A DNA stretch of 64,000 nucleotides from positions 992,001 to 1,056,000 of the forward strand of contig JAESUZ010004533.1 in assembly GCA_017311185.1 (NCBI GenBank), given 5' to 3'. Numbering within the stretch: the first letter of the stretch is position 1; the number at the start of each line of letters is the position of its first letter. The position numbers and the translations under genes are program-made. The DNA comes from Proteles cristata cristata (lineage: Eukaryota; Chordata; Mammalia; Carnivora; Hyaenidae). Below, one piece after another: positions 47,715-59,763 of the stretch. A model generated the notes under the pieces. It was not told the origin of the DNA, ran no database searches, and was given only the letters and a program-made list of their open reading frames with translations.

Positions 47715-48695
47715 TCTGTCTCTCAATACTCTCAGGCATAACTGATGTTTGCGAGACTGGAAGTTCCCACTGAAACTGAGGAAAAGTTTCTCACTAAAAT
47801 TTATAAAACCATGTACACTTTTTTTTTTTTAAGAGGACTGATTCTCCACTGTAACTCAAGCTGCATTGTCCTCCCTAAGACCTGTTTTGAAGCCTTACAA
47901 TTCAGGTGCCAATCTGAAACCCACAAAACAATAACTGTTTTTAACTGCTTGTCTCACTTTAAGAACTGAAATTATTCAAACATGCATCTGCTTTCATGAA
48001 TAATTTTGTTTCATGGATACAAAGTGTTTTGTTTCTCATTCAAGTGACTTTAGACAAAGGGTGTTATTTCTCCAGCTGTATGTATCTAATGCAAAAATAA
48101 TTTATTACTTGGAGAAGGAAGGATAAGAAAGCACTCAAGCTGGGTTTTGTGTGTGTGTGTGTGGCATTTCCAAGATGAGAGTATGTTCACTTTTCAAATG
48201 GATATGTTTGGTTCCTTATAGACAGAGCCATTGCATTTTATTTTCGTATTCTGAGATATGACTTTTCCTTGACATGTCCTTTTACAGCAAATCAAATTGC
48301 TTTTCATGGGCATTACCATTTTTTAAGCAGAGACGATTCAAATGTAGTATTCCAAGTGGAATGCATTTCTTGAGAGCATTTGTATTCCACCCTTATTTTA
48401 CTCAAGAGGAAGAAAGTTTCTGGGCACTTACAGCTGTGTAAATAAACAAACACCAAACATAAAAGCAAAGCAAAACTACAAAAGCTGAACAATTGTAACA
48501 AATTGAGAGTAGGGACTCATTTAATGATCTAAAGTGCCGAATATTAAAACCCTTGGAATAAATTATTTGCCTTCATATTAATGTAATAATCAATTATAAT
48601 AATTAGAAAAATTATAAACAATTAATAAACTTATCATTTGAACAACTGACAAGAATATGGAACATAGCAAGTATAATAAATCCTGGTGTGTGTAT
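47715..48695. other. Intronic sequence, nothing recognised
   Basis: Contains a short GT run near 48149-48162. No gene seen. Confidence 0.45.
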
Positions 48696-48706
48696 CATTA
48701 TTCATT

Positions 48707-48927
48707 TCTTAATGTTCTAGTTCCTATTTTTGAGAGAGAGAGAGAGAGAGAGAGAGAACACCAGTGAGGAAGAGGCAGAGAGAGAGGGAGACACAGAATC
48801 TGAAGTAGGCTCCAGCCTCTGAACCATCAGCACAGAGCCCGAAGTGAGGCTCTAACTCATCAACTGGGAGATCATGACCTGAACTGATGTTGGACACTCA
48901 ACCGACTGGGCCACCCCGGAACCCGAT
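48707..48927 (-). mobile_element. SINEC A of a pair, reversed
   Basis: GA run from about 48734, then ctcaaccgactgggccaccc. Flanked by cattattcatt (48696-48706) and cattattcgtt (48928-48938). It is more diverged than its neighbour. Confidence 0.93.
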
Positions 48928-48938
48928 CATTATTCGTT

Positions 48939-49165
48939 GGGTTTTTTTTTAAAACATTTTTTATAGTTTTTATTTATTTTTGAGACAGAGAGAGACAGCA
49001 TGAGCAGGGGAAGGGCAGAGAGAGAGGGAGACACAGAATCCGAAACAGGCTCCAGGCTCTGAGCTGCCAGTACAGAACCGGATACGGGGCTCGAACCCAT
49101 GAACTGTGAGATCATGACCTGAGCCGAAGTCGGACACCTAACCGACTGAGCCGCCCAGGTGCCCC
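48939..49165 (-). mobile_element. SINEC B of a pair, reversed
   Basis: gatacggggctcgaacccat, cctaaccgactgagccgccc. Flanked by cattattcgtt at 48928-48938 and 49166-49176, an identical 11-base duplication. Same orientation and same target word as SINE A. Confidence 0.95.
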
Positions 49166-49179
49166 CATTATTCGTTTCT

Positions 49180-51440
49180 AATAATTAATGGTCATAGTCA
49201 TATAGAGTGGTTTATGTGTGACAAGACGGGGATTCTGGTCTATTGATGTTCCCAGCGTTGTAGAAGCTGATAGTAATGAAGTAAGGTAAATCTAGCCAGA
49301 TCCTGTTGGATTCTGCTTAGCTCTTAACCCGGGCTATGAAAGATCATCTCTTGGCCTGGAGCTCCTTTCATCATTTGCATACTTGGCTTCTTCGCAGCTA
49401 GCTGTGGATACCCTGTTTGCAACTTGGCAGTGTTGTGAGATGAGGCTGTAAATTGTTCCTGACTCTGCTTTATTCACATGGACCAGATTAAACTTCCTTT
49501 AACTCTACCAAGAAGATAAATTGCATCTGTTTTTTTTTCTATTGGTGTTTCTGTTCTAAATAATTTTAGCTATGTTCATTGTATTTGTTTGGGTTTTGGG
49601 TGTTTCCTTGAGCTTTGAGATCATAATTTATTCTAACTGCTCTTACCCCTTCATTTTGAGTTACAGACAATGCATTCTTCATTTGTGTGATGCCTTTCTA
49701 AGAATAAGAGTGACATATGTCCACAAATTGGAATCTCAAATTCCAATTTAGTCTTTTCTTGCATTTATTTTATTATTCTTGAAACTGGAAAATTGTTTCA
49801 GGAAGTCAGATACTAAGCATACAATGTTCTTCCAGTATTCTAAACAAAATTATATAATTCAGTGCCTTGGAAAATAACCCATATGACAATAAGGAGGAAG
49901 ACTGAAAAAAGTCAGAAAAGAGGCAAATGAAAACCCGCTTCTGAAGACTCATAAAAATAATTTTAAATAACTCTATTTTCTATTCTATTCTGATTTCTTC
50001 TTTAGAGACCTATTTCCAGGTTGTGTTATACCAATGTGCTTTGTCTTTTTGTTAGTGTTGTTCTTTTCTCCTATGTTACTCTTTTGACCTATTCTTCAGT
50101 GGTTTCTCCAAAACTTAACTTTAGATGTTTTGACTTTATCTACAAAATTTTTTATATTCTTATGCCTGCACTCATACATTACATAATTACTAATTATTCT
50201 TTCAAACTGAAAACAAAAAGTTAAGCATTTTTAGAAAGCTCTATTTAAATCAACTCATTTTAAATCTTATTTGAGGGAAGATATATGTATGTATATATAA
50301 ATATAAAACATTGTCAAATTATTATATATGTGCATGTCCAAAATAAGCTTTGAAATTGAAAAAAAAATCAACAACCAAAATGTACCATGAGATCTGGGAG
50401 CAGGAAAAGACTGCCTATTTTACATCATCTGTGGTTTGGTGAGTAATGAAACTAACTGCCCTGCCATTGGCAATCCAGAATGCATTCAGCTTCTATCTTG
50501 AGTTTATGTGTATTCTTGTATTTTTATTGATAAGCTGTCATTGATTTGCTTTCCAGCCGTAGTCAAAGTTACATGTGTGCAATTTTCAGGAACATTATCA
50601 CCTAGCAAACCTCTGGAGACAGTAAAACAAGCTTGTATGCTGGAATGCAATGGAGTCATATTTCATATTATAATCAATAGAGTTGGGTTAACTTCTAAGA
50701 GCTTAATATTTGAATCTGGATTCAGATTGCTAGGCCGGGCCGATGTATGAGAGAGTCCATGTGATGCTTTGGGAGATAGACACACATTCTAATCCACGGA
50801 GAGTAAAGTACCACAATGAGATTCATTCATTTATGTGATAAATTCGCCTTTCAGAATTGCTTTTGATCAAACAAAATATTGTTTCAGGGAACACAGGGTA
50901 ACAAAGCTGACATTTTAATATTCTATATCTGCTTTTGAAATGACAGAAAGGATATATTTTTAGAGCTGCATTGCCAATTTAACAAATGTACAGAGATCTC
51001 TGAATAACTGAAGCTGTTTGACATTAAGTACCAGTATCATTGTGCTTATTTAATTAATATCACTAAAAAGAAAACAGCCCATAGGATATGTCAGTCACAC
51101 AGTAATGAGTCTATAGCAATGATATTCCAGAGCTATACATATTCTGGAAGAAAAAATTTATGCAGAGGATAGAACATTTGAGACAATAATTTGCCTGTTG
51201 TTATTATAATTATTTTAGAGTAGGGCATATAAAATAGAACATCTCATTCAAGCGGAAGTAGGGGAGATGTGAAATATATTTGGGGAAGAGGACAAGCAGC
51301 AGCCACAGTGACAGGCAGAGCAAATAGATGAGTGAAGAGGGCGGCTGTTGAAGGTAGTTGGTACTGATGCTCACCATGCCTATGAGACTTAGCCTATTCT
51401 AGGACTTCTGTGTGTAGTCATATTCAGTCCTTAAAATATC
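49180..51440. other. AT-rich intronic sequence, nothing recognised
   Basis: About 2.3 kb with no clear repeats. Short open frames lack any family signature. Confidence 0.45.
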
Positions 51441-51453
51441 ACTTGAAGTAAGG

Positions 51454-51627
51454 TTTTTTTATTCCAATGGAAAATAATTTTTATTGAGATCCCACCAGCT
51501 GCACAATCTGTTCCTTACATTACGCTCCTTCTTCTTTTGCAATGCAGTCCATGTATGCTTTCTTCTCCTCCACAGTCTGGAAGCAGCCATGCCAAATGTG
51601 GAGGTGGCATTGATGAACTTAAGGGCA
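51454..51627 (-). pseudogene. Possible small 5'-truncated retrocopy, parent unknown
   Basis: Read on the - strand, a stretch with codon-like text (frame reading TVEEKKAYMDCIAKEEG) is followed by a stop, a short 3' UTR with an aataaa signal (caataaaaatt), and a short A-run (aataaaaaaacc). It sits inside a MIR element, flanked by acttgaagtaagg (51441-51453) and aactgaagtacag-like text (51627-51639), a possible target duplication. I do not recognise the parent gene. Confidence 0.5.
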
Positions 51628-51637
51628 ACTGAAGTAC

Positions 51638-51735
51638 AGTATTATTGACCTTTTTTCACAAATGGGGAAACTGAGGCTCAGAGAAATTCCTTTAGAAAGT
51701 TATAACACAGAGGTTTAAATCCTGATCTGATTTTT
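51638..51735 (-). mobile_element. MIR, reversed fragment
   Basis: aaatggggaaactgaggctc and agagaaattcctttagaaag are reversed MIR core text. Confidence 0.8.
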
Positions 51736-51739
51736 GGAT

Positions 51740-52160
51740 CTGATAATTTCAACGTCGCTGCCGTGTCCAGTTTTTGTATGTTCTGTCTCTTTAAGTTGTG
51801 TTGCCTTTTGGTATGCCTGGTAACATTTTCTTGATAGCTGAACAAGATGTGCTGCATCCAAGTTGCTGCTATAAATAGATTTTTAGTAATGTGGTGGTAG
51901 GGTGTGGGAAGGGGAAGTGTATGGTTTCAGGATGAGGACCCAGTCTTTTAATGAGCCTGTGCCTCTGGACTGTGAACCTTACAAATGTTTCTCAGGTTTT
52001 TTCTCCCTCTTTCAGTGTGACAAAATGGCTAGAGTGGGCTGAAGTTGGGTACTTTCCTTCCTCCTGGCCCATTAGGCTCTGATAATACCCCAGGAGTTTG
52101 GGCTCTGATTAGCTAACCTGGTCGACTGTTTCTCTCAGGGAAAGCCTTGTTAAAAACAAA
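51740..52160. other. Intronic sequence, nothing recognised
   Basis: Mixed composition, no coding or repeat signal. Confidence 0.45.
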
Positions 52161-52166
52161 AAACAC

Positions 52167-52372
52167 GGGGCTCCTGGGTGGCTCAGTCGGTTAAGCATCC
52201 GACTTTGGCTCAGGTCAAAGTTCGTGGGTTCGAGCCCCGCGTCAGGCTCTGTGCTGACAGCCAGCTCAGAGCCTGGAGCCTGTTTCAGATTCTGTGTCTC
52301 CCTCCCTCTCTGACCCTCCCCTGCTCATGCTGTCTCTCTCTCTCTCTCTCAGAAATAAATTTTAAAAAACCA
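52167..52372 (+). mobile_element. SINEC, younger type with a B-box-side deletion
   Basis: Head ggggctcctgggtggctcag, then ggctcaggtcaaagttcgtg, in which the usual tgatctcgcg is missing. gagccccgcgtcaggctctg and agccagctcagagcctggag follow. Left flank ttaaaaacaaaaaaca resembles ttaaaacaaacaaacaaaaa on the right. Confidence 0.95.
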
Positions 52373-52379
52373 TTAAAAC

Positions 52380-53995
52380 AAACAAACAAAAACCAGAGTA
52401 CTCTGACATATTTCAAAATAGCTATTTCCCCTTCCCTTTCAGAGAGGATTTTTCTCTGTTATTTACTGTGAGAACCTCATTGAGCTCCTGGAAATAAATC
52501 TCACAAAATTGTGGGGCCCCCTAAGACTGGGTGCCATTGACTTTTAACTCTTAGAGTTGTCTGCTCTCAACCTGTCACAATTATAGTTCAGGTTTCTTTA
52601 CCGCAATACTAGGTCCCAAGGTGGTTTCTGTGAGGGTGTCTCTGGTACTTTAAGCTGTAACTTTTCTCTGTTTGCCTTTTTGTCACTCCAGTCTCTGGGG
52701 CAATATTATGCCCTGTGTCCTCCCGTCTTAGAAGCAGTGCTGCTTTCTCAGTCTGTTCAGTCTCAGCTACTCCTCACCTATAAAACTGAATAGTAGTATT
52801 TTGATAGCCCAAAATGGAAAGATGGTATTCTAGGCAGAAACAAAACAGGAGTAAATAGAGAAAGAAAGCCAAAATATATATTCAAGAAAAATGAATACAA
52901 ACCTTGAGTGAGGCATATAATTCCTGAATGAGCTTTTTATATCACCCTCAAAACGTAGACTGGGACAGAGGGTTTGAGGGCTTAAAGTTAGGTTACCAAT
53001 TTTTATTTTTGCTTTGTGTCAATGAACAGTTATTGTAATTTTCTATCAAGGAAGGAAAAAAGTAAAAAAGAACGTTTAGGATATTATTACTTGGACCTGA
53101 TTTATATGTGGAAGACGGATCACAAGAGAAAGGATGGAATAGTTGCAAGCCTTTTATGGTGGTCAGGAAATGACATGATAAATGACTGTGTAAGGCTGGA
53201 CAAAACAATGGGTGGTTAAAAGAAAAAAATTACATAGTGGCTGATGCTGGGGACAAAATTCAACGGAACAAAATTAGAAAAGTCAAGAAGAAAATTCCAT
53301 AGGGCAGCTGAAGAATGCAGTTTCCGACATGATAAGCTTTATTTCCCATGCTTCTGTTCTCTCATAGCAATTGGTTAGCGGGCCATAGGAAGTGCACTAG
53401 CTGACAAAGAGCAAGGTCAGGATTGAAGTAGAGCAATGAGATGTTTGAAGCCAGGGGACATTTGATAGAGAAAGACAAGTCAGGAAACATTAAGGATAGA
53501 ACTTTGAGTAGAGTTAAGTGAAGCAACAAAGACAGAGAACCAACATTTATAATAATAGGAGAAACAATAGAAATATGTTCAAAATGTCAAGAAAGGAGGG
53601 CTTCAAAAAATAGATGGGTTGAAGAGAGATCTTTGGATTTGAATGCTGATGTTTTCTCATGTAGTGTTTAAAATGAGTACATTGCAAGGGCTGGTTTGCC
53701 TGGGGATGACGATGCACAGGTCATAAAACATTGTACAAGATTAGTCAAGAGAGAAAGGAGAGAAAGAACACAGCAGCTGAAGATAATACAGCTATGTCAC
53801 AGACTGTTTTCAAGGTCTGGGAGATCAGAGTACGTTAATAAAGCAGTATATTCTTATATAACATTATATTATATTATACTATGTTACTATGTTATATATT
53901 GAATATAATGTTTTCTTATCCCCCCCACTTCAGTTTCTATAATTACATCTGTAATCTCAGAATTAAGGCTGTGTATTTGAGTTTTTTCCTTTTGT
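52380..53995. other. Intronic sequence, nothing firmly recognised
   Basis: About 1.6 kb. Text at 53350-53700 looks like decayed repeat. An AT-rich tatatt run lies near 53855-53905. Confidence 0.4.
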
Positions 53996-53999
53996 TTTC

Positions 54000-54480
54000 C
54001 CCCCAAATTTAGGCTTGCCAGTTATCTGTGAATTTTATTGGCTATTCCATAAAAAAGCTGTTCTTGGATGTTGGTTTTAATTAATTCACCATTACTCTGT
54101 CTTCTAAGTCTTTAATGTGTGCTTTTATTATTATTAATTCTCCCTTCTACTTTTCTTAGTTTTATGTTATTATTTTTGCTTAGGTTCTATAGTTGAATAC
54201 TAAGTTCATTTATTTTTATTATTTCTTATTTTATAATAAAAGCATTGAAGAATACAAATTTTTGTTTTAAGTACAGAACATTGTATGCAGCATTCTCATT
54301 ATCTTTTATTTCTAAATGGCCCTAATTGCAGTTTTGACTTGGCTTTTTGAAGAGAATTATTGTATAATTTCTAAGTGGTTGCATTTATGTTTATGACTTT
54401 ATTTCTAGTTATGCTAGAAACTGTCATCAGAAAATGTGATCTAAACGTCTTTTCTCTTAATCTATTAAGAGTTTATTTAC
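54000..54480 (-). mobile_element. Degenerate L1 ORF2 fragment, reversed
   Basis: tgaattttattggctattcc, aaagctgttcttggatgttg and tgcttaggttctatagttga resemble reversed L1 ORF2 (ttattgatcttttcaaagaa ... cagcttttggtttca). Confidence 0.5.
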
Positions 54481-54656
54481 GATGTTTTAAAGTTTTTATT
54501 TAAATTCCAGTTAGTTAACATACAGTGTAATATTAGTTTCAGGTGCATAATGTAGTGATTCAGACTTCAGTGCCATACCCAGTGCTCATCACAAGTGTAC
54601 CCCTTAATCCCCATTACCTATTTAACCTATCTCCCCACCCTCCATCCCTCTGGTAG
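54481..54656 (-). mobile_element. L1 3' UTR, 3' half of a twin-primed insertion
   Basis: On the - strand it begins ggctaccagagggatggagg and ends tatgttaactaactggaatt, tttaaataaaaactttaaaa, a common carnivore L1 3' end. Confidence 0.88.
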
Positions 54657-55189
54657 CCATCACTTTGTATGCAAGCAGCCCAAATGTCCATTGACTGATG
54701 ACTGGATAAAGAAGAATGTATATATATATGATGGATTATTCAGCCATAAAGAAGAATGAACTCTTGCCATTTTCAATGACACAAATGGAGCTAGAGGGTA
54801 CAATGCTACATGAAATGAGTCAGATAAAGACAAATACCATATGATTTCACTCATTTGTGGAAAGCAAACAACATATTTTTTTAAAGAAATAAAACAAATG
54901 AGGGGCACCTGGGTGGTTCAGTTGGTTCAGCATCCCTTGATTTTGGCTCATGGTTCATGAGTTCAATCCCCACGTTGGGCTCTGCTCTAACAGAGAGGAG
55001 TTTGCTTGAGATTGTGTCTCCCTCTCTCTATGCCCCCCTTCCCCCTACTCACACACTCCCTCTCTATCAAAATAATAAATAAACATTTTTTAAAACTTAA
55101 AAAAAATAATGAAAACAAATGAACCAAGGGAGAGAAAAGGAGAGGCAAACCAAGTAACAGACTATTAACTGTAGAGAACAAGCTGATAA
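54657..55189 (+). mobile_element. L1 5' half of the same insertion, inverted
   Basis: On the + strand it runs from cccaaatgtccattgactga (end of ORF2) through acaaatggagctagagggta to ctgtagagaacaagctgata. In L1 this is directly followed by ggttaccagaggg, which is how the reversed segment at 54481-54656 begins. The two parts are adjacent in the element but opposite in the genome. Confidence 0.85.
54902..55107 (+). mobile_element. SINEC nested in the inverted L1 part
   Basis: Head ggggcacctgggtggttcag, shortened middle, tail aaaataataaataaacattt. Target duplication aataaaacaaatga (54888-54901) and aatgaaaacaaatga (55108-55122). Confidence 0.95.
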
Positions 55190-56150
55190 GTCATTTTTAA
55201 ATATGTGTCTTCCAAGCTCTAGAATTTATCAATATGTCAGTTTCCTCACATTTCTTTTACTTGTCATTATTTGCTTTGTTGCCCATAAAAGTACATGCAT
55301 GTTATATTTTCATTAAAATATGTGGGTCTGGGATCCAGATTATTGTAATTATATTTTTTGGTGTACACTCTTATGTTTTTTTAAGCTTAACAGTTGTACC
55401 CAGTTTCATAACGAGATTTACTCACATTTTTGTAGATTTCTCAAATGCTTCAGTCATCAGGGCAATGTCTTTTATATTATGGTTTCCTTTCTGAACTTCT
55501 CAAGCTTGCTTAATTTTAATTTTAATATATTCAAGCATAAGTTTTCTGATTAAGTATTCATTAAAATGCCATGTTTTCTTGGTGATAATATATCTAACAA
55601 AATTTTCCTCTAGTCCTAAAATGTGGAAGAAAATTCTGCAGCTTATTAATTATGTGATCATAAGTCTCCTAAGAATATTATACTTCTTTTTATTCTGCAT
55701 TTGTGTTGTGGTGGAAGTGTTTGAGATCATCCTCATTTTTACTTTTTTACTAGAAAAGATTTTTTAGTCTTGTTTGATTTGTTTCAGGCTTTTCTTTTAT
55801 CTTTTACCTTGTTCCAAAATGGCCTGTGTTTAATCAGTGTCCTTTGCATTAATTTTCCTTTCTATCTATTCACATAGAGGTGTCTTGTGCAGAGAAATGT
55901 TTTCCTTCCTCATACCTTTGATTATATTTTAGTATAACAATTGTTTTGGTTTCTCTGGTAGAGATGCTAGTTACCTATAATTTTCTCATACATTCTGTCT
56001 TCTCTTTTCTTCCATATTTTCTAGCATTGTTTCTATCTCTCTGTTTTTTTCCTCAGTGGTTTGAAAAGTTTTACAAGTTGTTCTCTATGTCATAATTTGA
56101 TTTTGTGCAAACTGTACCCTTTACATCAGTGTTTTCTGTACGGATTTTCA
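55190..56150. other. AT-rich intronic sequence, possibly old L1-like
   Basis: T-rich text that may be a continuation of the old reversed L1 at 54.0 kb, but no landmark is clear enough. The 86-codon frame is not convincing as a gene. Confidence 0.35.
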
Positions 56151-56154
56151 GTTG

Positions 56155-56204
56155 ACCACAGGGCTCAATCTCATAAACCATGAGATCATGATCTGAAGTT
56201 GACA
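56155..56204 (-). mobile_element. SINEC internal fragment, reversed
   Basis: cacagggctcaatctcataa followed by accatgagatcatgatctga matches only the B-box part of a reversed SINEC. Both ends are missing. Confidence 0.75.
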
Positions 56205-56336
56205 TTTCATTTTTAGTTCTCCTCTACTTCTGTTTCTCATCTACTTCTTCTTCTCCTTTTTTTTTTTTTTACAGTTAGGTTTGTTAACTTGTCATTCAAC
56301 TTGTCTTAGTTAAAATGTTAATTAAACTTTCCTTGT

Positions 56337-56392
56337 ACATAGGATTTTTTTAAAAGTCCATTGGACATAGGATTTTTTTTAAAGTCCATTGG
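56337..56392. repeat. Two-copy tandem duplication, 28-base unit
   Basis: acataggatttttttaaaag+tccattgg at 56337-56364 is repeated directly at 56365-56392 with one base difference. Confidence 0.92.
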
Positions 56393-56399
56393 TCTTACA

Positions 56400-59300
56400 A
56401 GGGTTGTTTGGAAAACAGCATCTCCCCTCATATACTGCCTCTGTGTTTAGATGGCTAAAGATAACTACATTCAACGTTTTCACTGTTCCTTGATATGTTT
56501 TCTTTGTATATGTAAATACCATGCTTACGTTTAATTTCTACTCCTTATTTTTCTGCCAAGTCACTTTACTGACCTCTCAATATGGGATATGAGGAATTGT
56601 CTCCTTTAAATGAAAAAAAAAAAAAAAAGACTATCTCCTTTTGGCCTGTCTTCTGCCATTTACACTTGCTATTCTATCATCCTCCCAATATAATTACACC
56701 ATAATGTATATACCATCTATATGCCTTGAGTACTTTTGCTTTCCTGGAAAATGTTTTTGCTGTCCTTGTAGCTAATAATCATCATTTTAAAATTGTTGGT
56801 TTGCTTAGCATTTGGGGTTTTTATTGTGTGTGTTGCTTTTTATATACTTAAGAGCAATTTACTCCCAAGCTTTTCTCCAGGAGACATGTGGTTAACTACA
56901 CTTATGTTCTCAGAGACGTCTCTCCTGCTTCTGGAATTCAGATTGGGATCTAAGTGTACAGCACAGCTTGCATCGCAGAATCTCCCTTTATCATAATTCT
57001 GGTGATTGTCCTCATATTTCTTGTGTGTTGTGTCTCCTATTTTCTGTAACCCAGCTGCCCCCCTCCTTCTTTATTTGTCTTGTTTAGGTTTAGCACAGCA
57101 ACCGTAGCTTCTTGAGGCTGAAAATGGAAGTCATATATTTTGCAGAACTTGCATATATAAAAATATCTTCATTTTAACATTATGCTTAAACAACATGCTG
57201 CCAAATTCTAGGTTGGAATCATTTTACTTTAGAATTTGAAGGCACTACTTCATTTTTCCTTCCTCTCAGGCCGTTCTGATCCTTTGATTCTTTGTAACTT
57301 TTTCTCTTTTCCTTTTTTTTTTCATCTTCAGAATCTTTTAAGGTTTCCTATTTGTCTTCATTATTCTGAAACTCAACAGGATATATCCTAATATGTGTAT
57401 ATTTTATTTATTGTGCTGGGTACTCAGTAGGACCTTTTAATCTAGGATTTCACATATAATTTCCTTCTGGGAAAATGTTTTGTTTCATAATCCCAACTCC
57501 CCATTTTGTTTTCCTGAATTTCTTATTATTTAGATCTTGGGCCTCCTGGATTGATCCTTTAATTTTCTCCTGATTTCTTTTTCTATGTCTTTTTGATCAG
57601 TTTCTAGGAGATTACTTTCACCTTCTAATTCTTCTGTTGACTTCCATTTCTGAAAGTATAATTCAGAATTATAATTAATTGCATTTTATATAACTATAAT
57701 TATTTATAAAAATTATGAATTATAATTAATGTAAGTAGATTTTAATTATAACTATTATAATTGATTTTTAAGAGTTCTTTTATGCTCTGAATGTTCATTT
57801 TTTTCTTTTTTATGGAAACAACTTTTTGTTTTATGCATAACATTAAAAAATATCTCTGAATCTATTAATTTTTAGATGACTTTCTTTCCAGGCATAGCCT
57901 CTATTTACTCAAATTGGGTTTTTATCCCCCTATTTGTTTGATTAAATGTCTATTTGCATGGTAGAGAATTTTTTGTGCCCAGTGATCCTTGGATTCCACT
58001 CATAGTTAAGGATACATTAAAAGACTGATTAAAAACTCTGCACAAGGATGCGTTTGTTGACAGTGGACGTCACTGGGAAATCACCTAGTGTCAGAATGTT
58101 TAGATCTTTTCTTTTAGGCTGATGGATCTAAAAGTCTCCCAAAGATGGATCTTTTAAAGCCTCTGTTCAGAGCATGCATGCTAGGCTGGCACTTCTCTTT
58201 GAGCCAAAGTAGGGGAATGAGACTGGAAAACTCATGATTCAATATTTCTGTTTTCACTGGCCACTCGAGCACCCCAAATGTAGTACCCAATCCGCTACGC
58301 CAGGTGTCCTGTATCCAAGAGATCCTATGTTTTACCTTGTTCAGAGAGTATATCTTGAGTCTTCTGACAAGTTAGAGGGAAAGAAAGTAGCCTTGCTTCA
58401 CAAACATCAAATATTTGATCACATGATTTTAGTGTTGAATTCTAATCCCTTCTAAATTGGCTCTTTGTGTGCATAAATGTTGCTTCATTCATTTTTATAT
58501 TCCTAGTACCTACTCTGTTGATAATGCTGTTATTGTAATTCATATTTTTGAATAAATAAATACATTATTACTTTGTAAATTGAGGAAATCTTTCCTAGAT
58601 AGGGTTGGTTGGAAATGTTTCTCTTCTGATGTCATAGAGCCTCTTTTCTTATTTTGTTGTCTCAATTCAGATACATTGTTTGTCACCTCAGTGTTGGAAT
58701 AAACATGTCTTAATATCATTAGGTTTTTCCTACAAATTTCAGACAATTCCATTTTTATGTCTGCTGTTGTTCAGAGTTTACATTCTAAACAAGTCTTTAC
58801 ATTGTATTACATTGTAGTTACCACTTGATGGTATTAACTACAGTACAGATACAAGCAATTCTGGAAAACATTAAAGTGTGTCGTTGTGAGTCATATTCCC
58901 CAAATATGCCATCCAGAGTCTCCTATTCTACCATTCAATTTCTCTTTCAATTCTGTTCTTTTCTGCTTGGTCACTCTGCTCCTGCTGAGTCCAAGTGAAC
59001 TCTGTCTTAATCTCCCTCAATCTTTCCATTCTATACTGCACTCTGTAGGAAGAGCCTTTTGCCTGTAGGTTTGGGGCTGAGAGACAACATTGGGTTCTCT
59101 CCATTTTTCAGAAGTCAGTTATTTTTATAGTGTGTCTCAGTTGTGATAGCTCTATTTCTCTCTGGCTGCAGGAGCCTTTTTTGTTGGTGTTTACCAGCTT
59201 CATGTCTATCTCTGTGAAGGTAGAATATAGGAAAAGCCATGGAATCCCTAAGAATTCAATATGGAATAGAAATCTTTTAAGTGTTGTCTTCTGTTTTTAA

Positions 59301-59525
59301 TTCAAATAAATTATCATGTTTTGCATGTATTTATTTGGGGTTAGATTATATTCACCTTTCAGGCAGGAAGAGTACCATATAGGTAGTTTGAATAAAGTAT
59401 GCTAAACTGGTAAAATAAACTTTATGATGCCCTTCTTTAGAATGAAATAGCTGGAGATGGTGTTTCACTGTAATGATTCTGACGGGATACGATTCAGTAG
59501 GATTAAGTATAATAGTCAAACCATG
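56400..59525. other. AT-rich intronic sequence with palindromic AT stretch
   Basis: A16 run at about 56611-56626. 57140-57660 reads like an old, unassigned repeat (reversed orientation). 57660-57775 is a dense run of aattataatt-type inverted repeats. 58500-58560 may be an L2 end. No coding evidence. Confidence 0.4.
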
Positions 59526-59539
59526 AAACAAATGTTTAT

Positions 59540-59556
59540 GTTTTTTAATGTTTATT

Positions 59557-59592
<36 letters not shown>

Positions 59593-59763
59593 CTTCAGTT
59601 GGGGAGGGGCAGAGAGAGAGGGAGACAGAGAATCCTAAGCAGCCTCCGTGCTGACATTGTGGTACTGGGCATGAGGCTCGAAGTCACAAACTTGTAAGAT
59701 TATGACCTGAACCAAAACCAAAAGTTGGATGCTCAACCAACTGAGTCACCAAGGCGCTCCCCC
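59540..59763 (-). mobile_element. SINEC, reversed
   Basis: Long GA run, then gatgctcaaccaactgagtc and accaaggcgctccccccaat. Short duplications aaatgtttat (59530-59539) and aatatgtttat (59765-59775). Confidence 0.93.
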
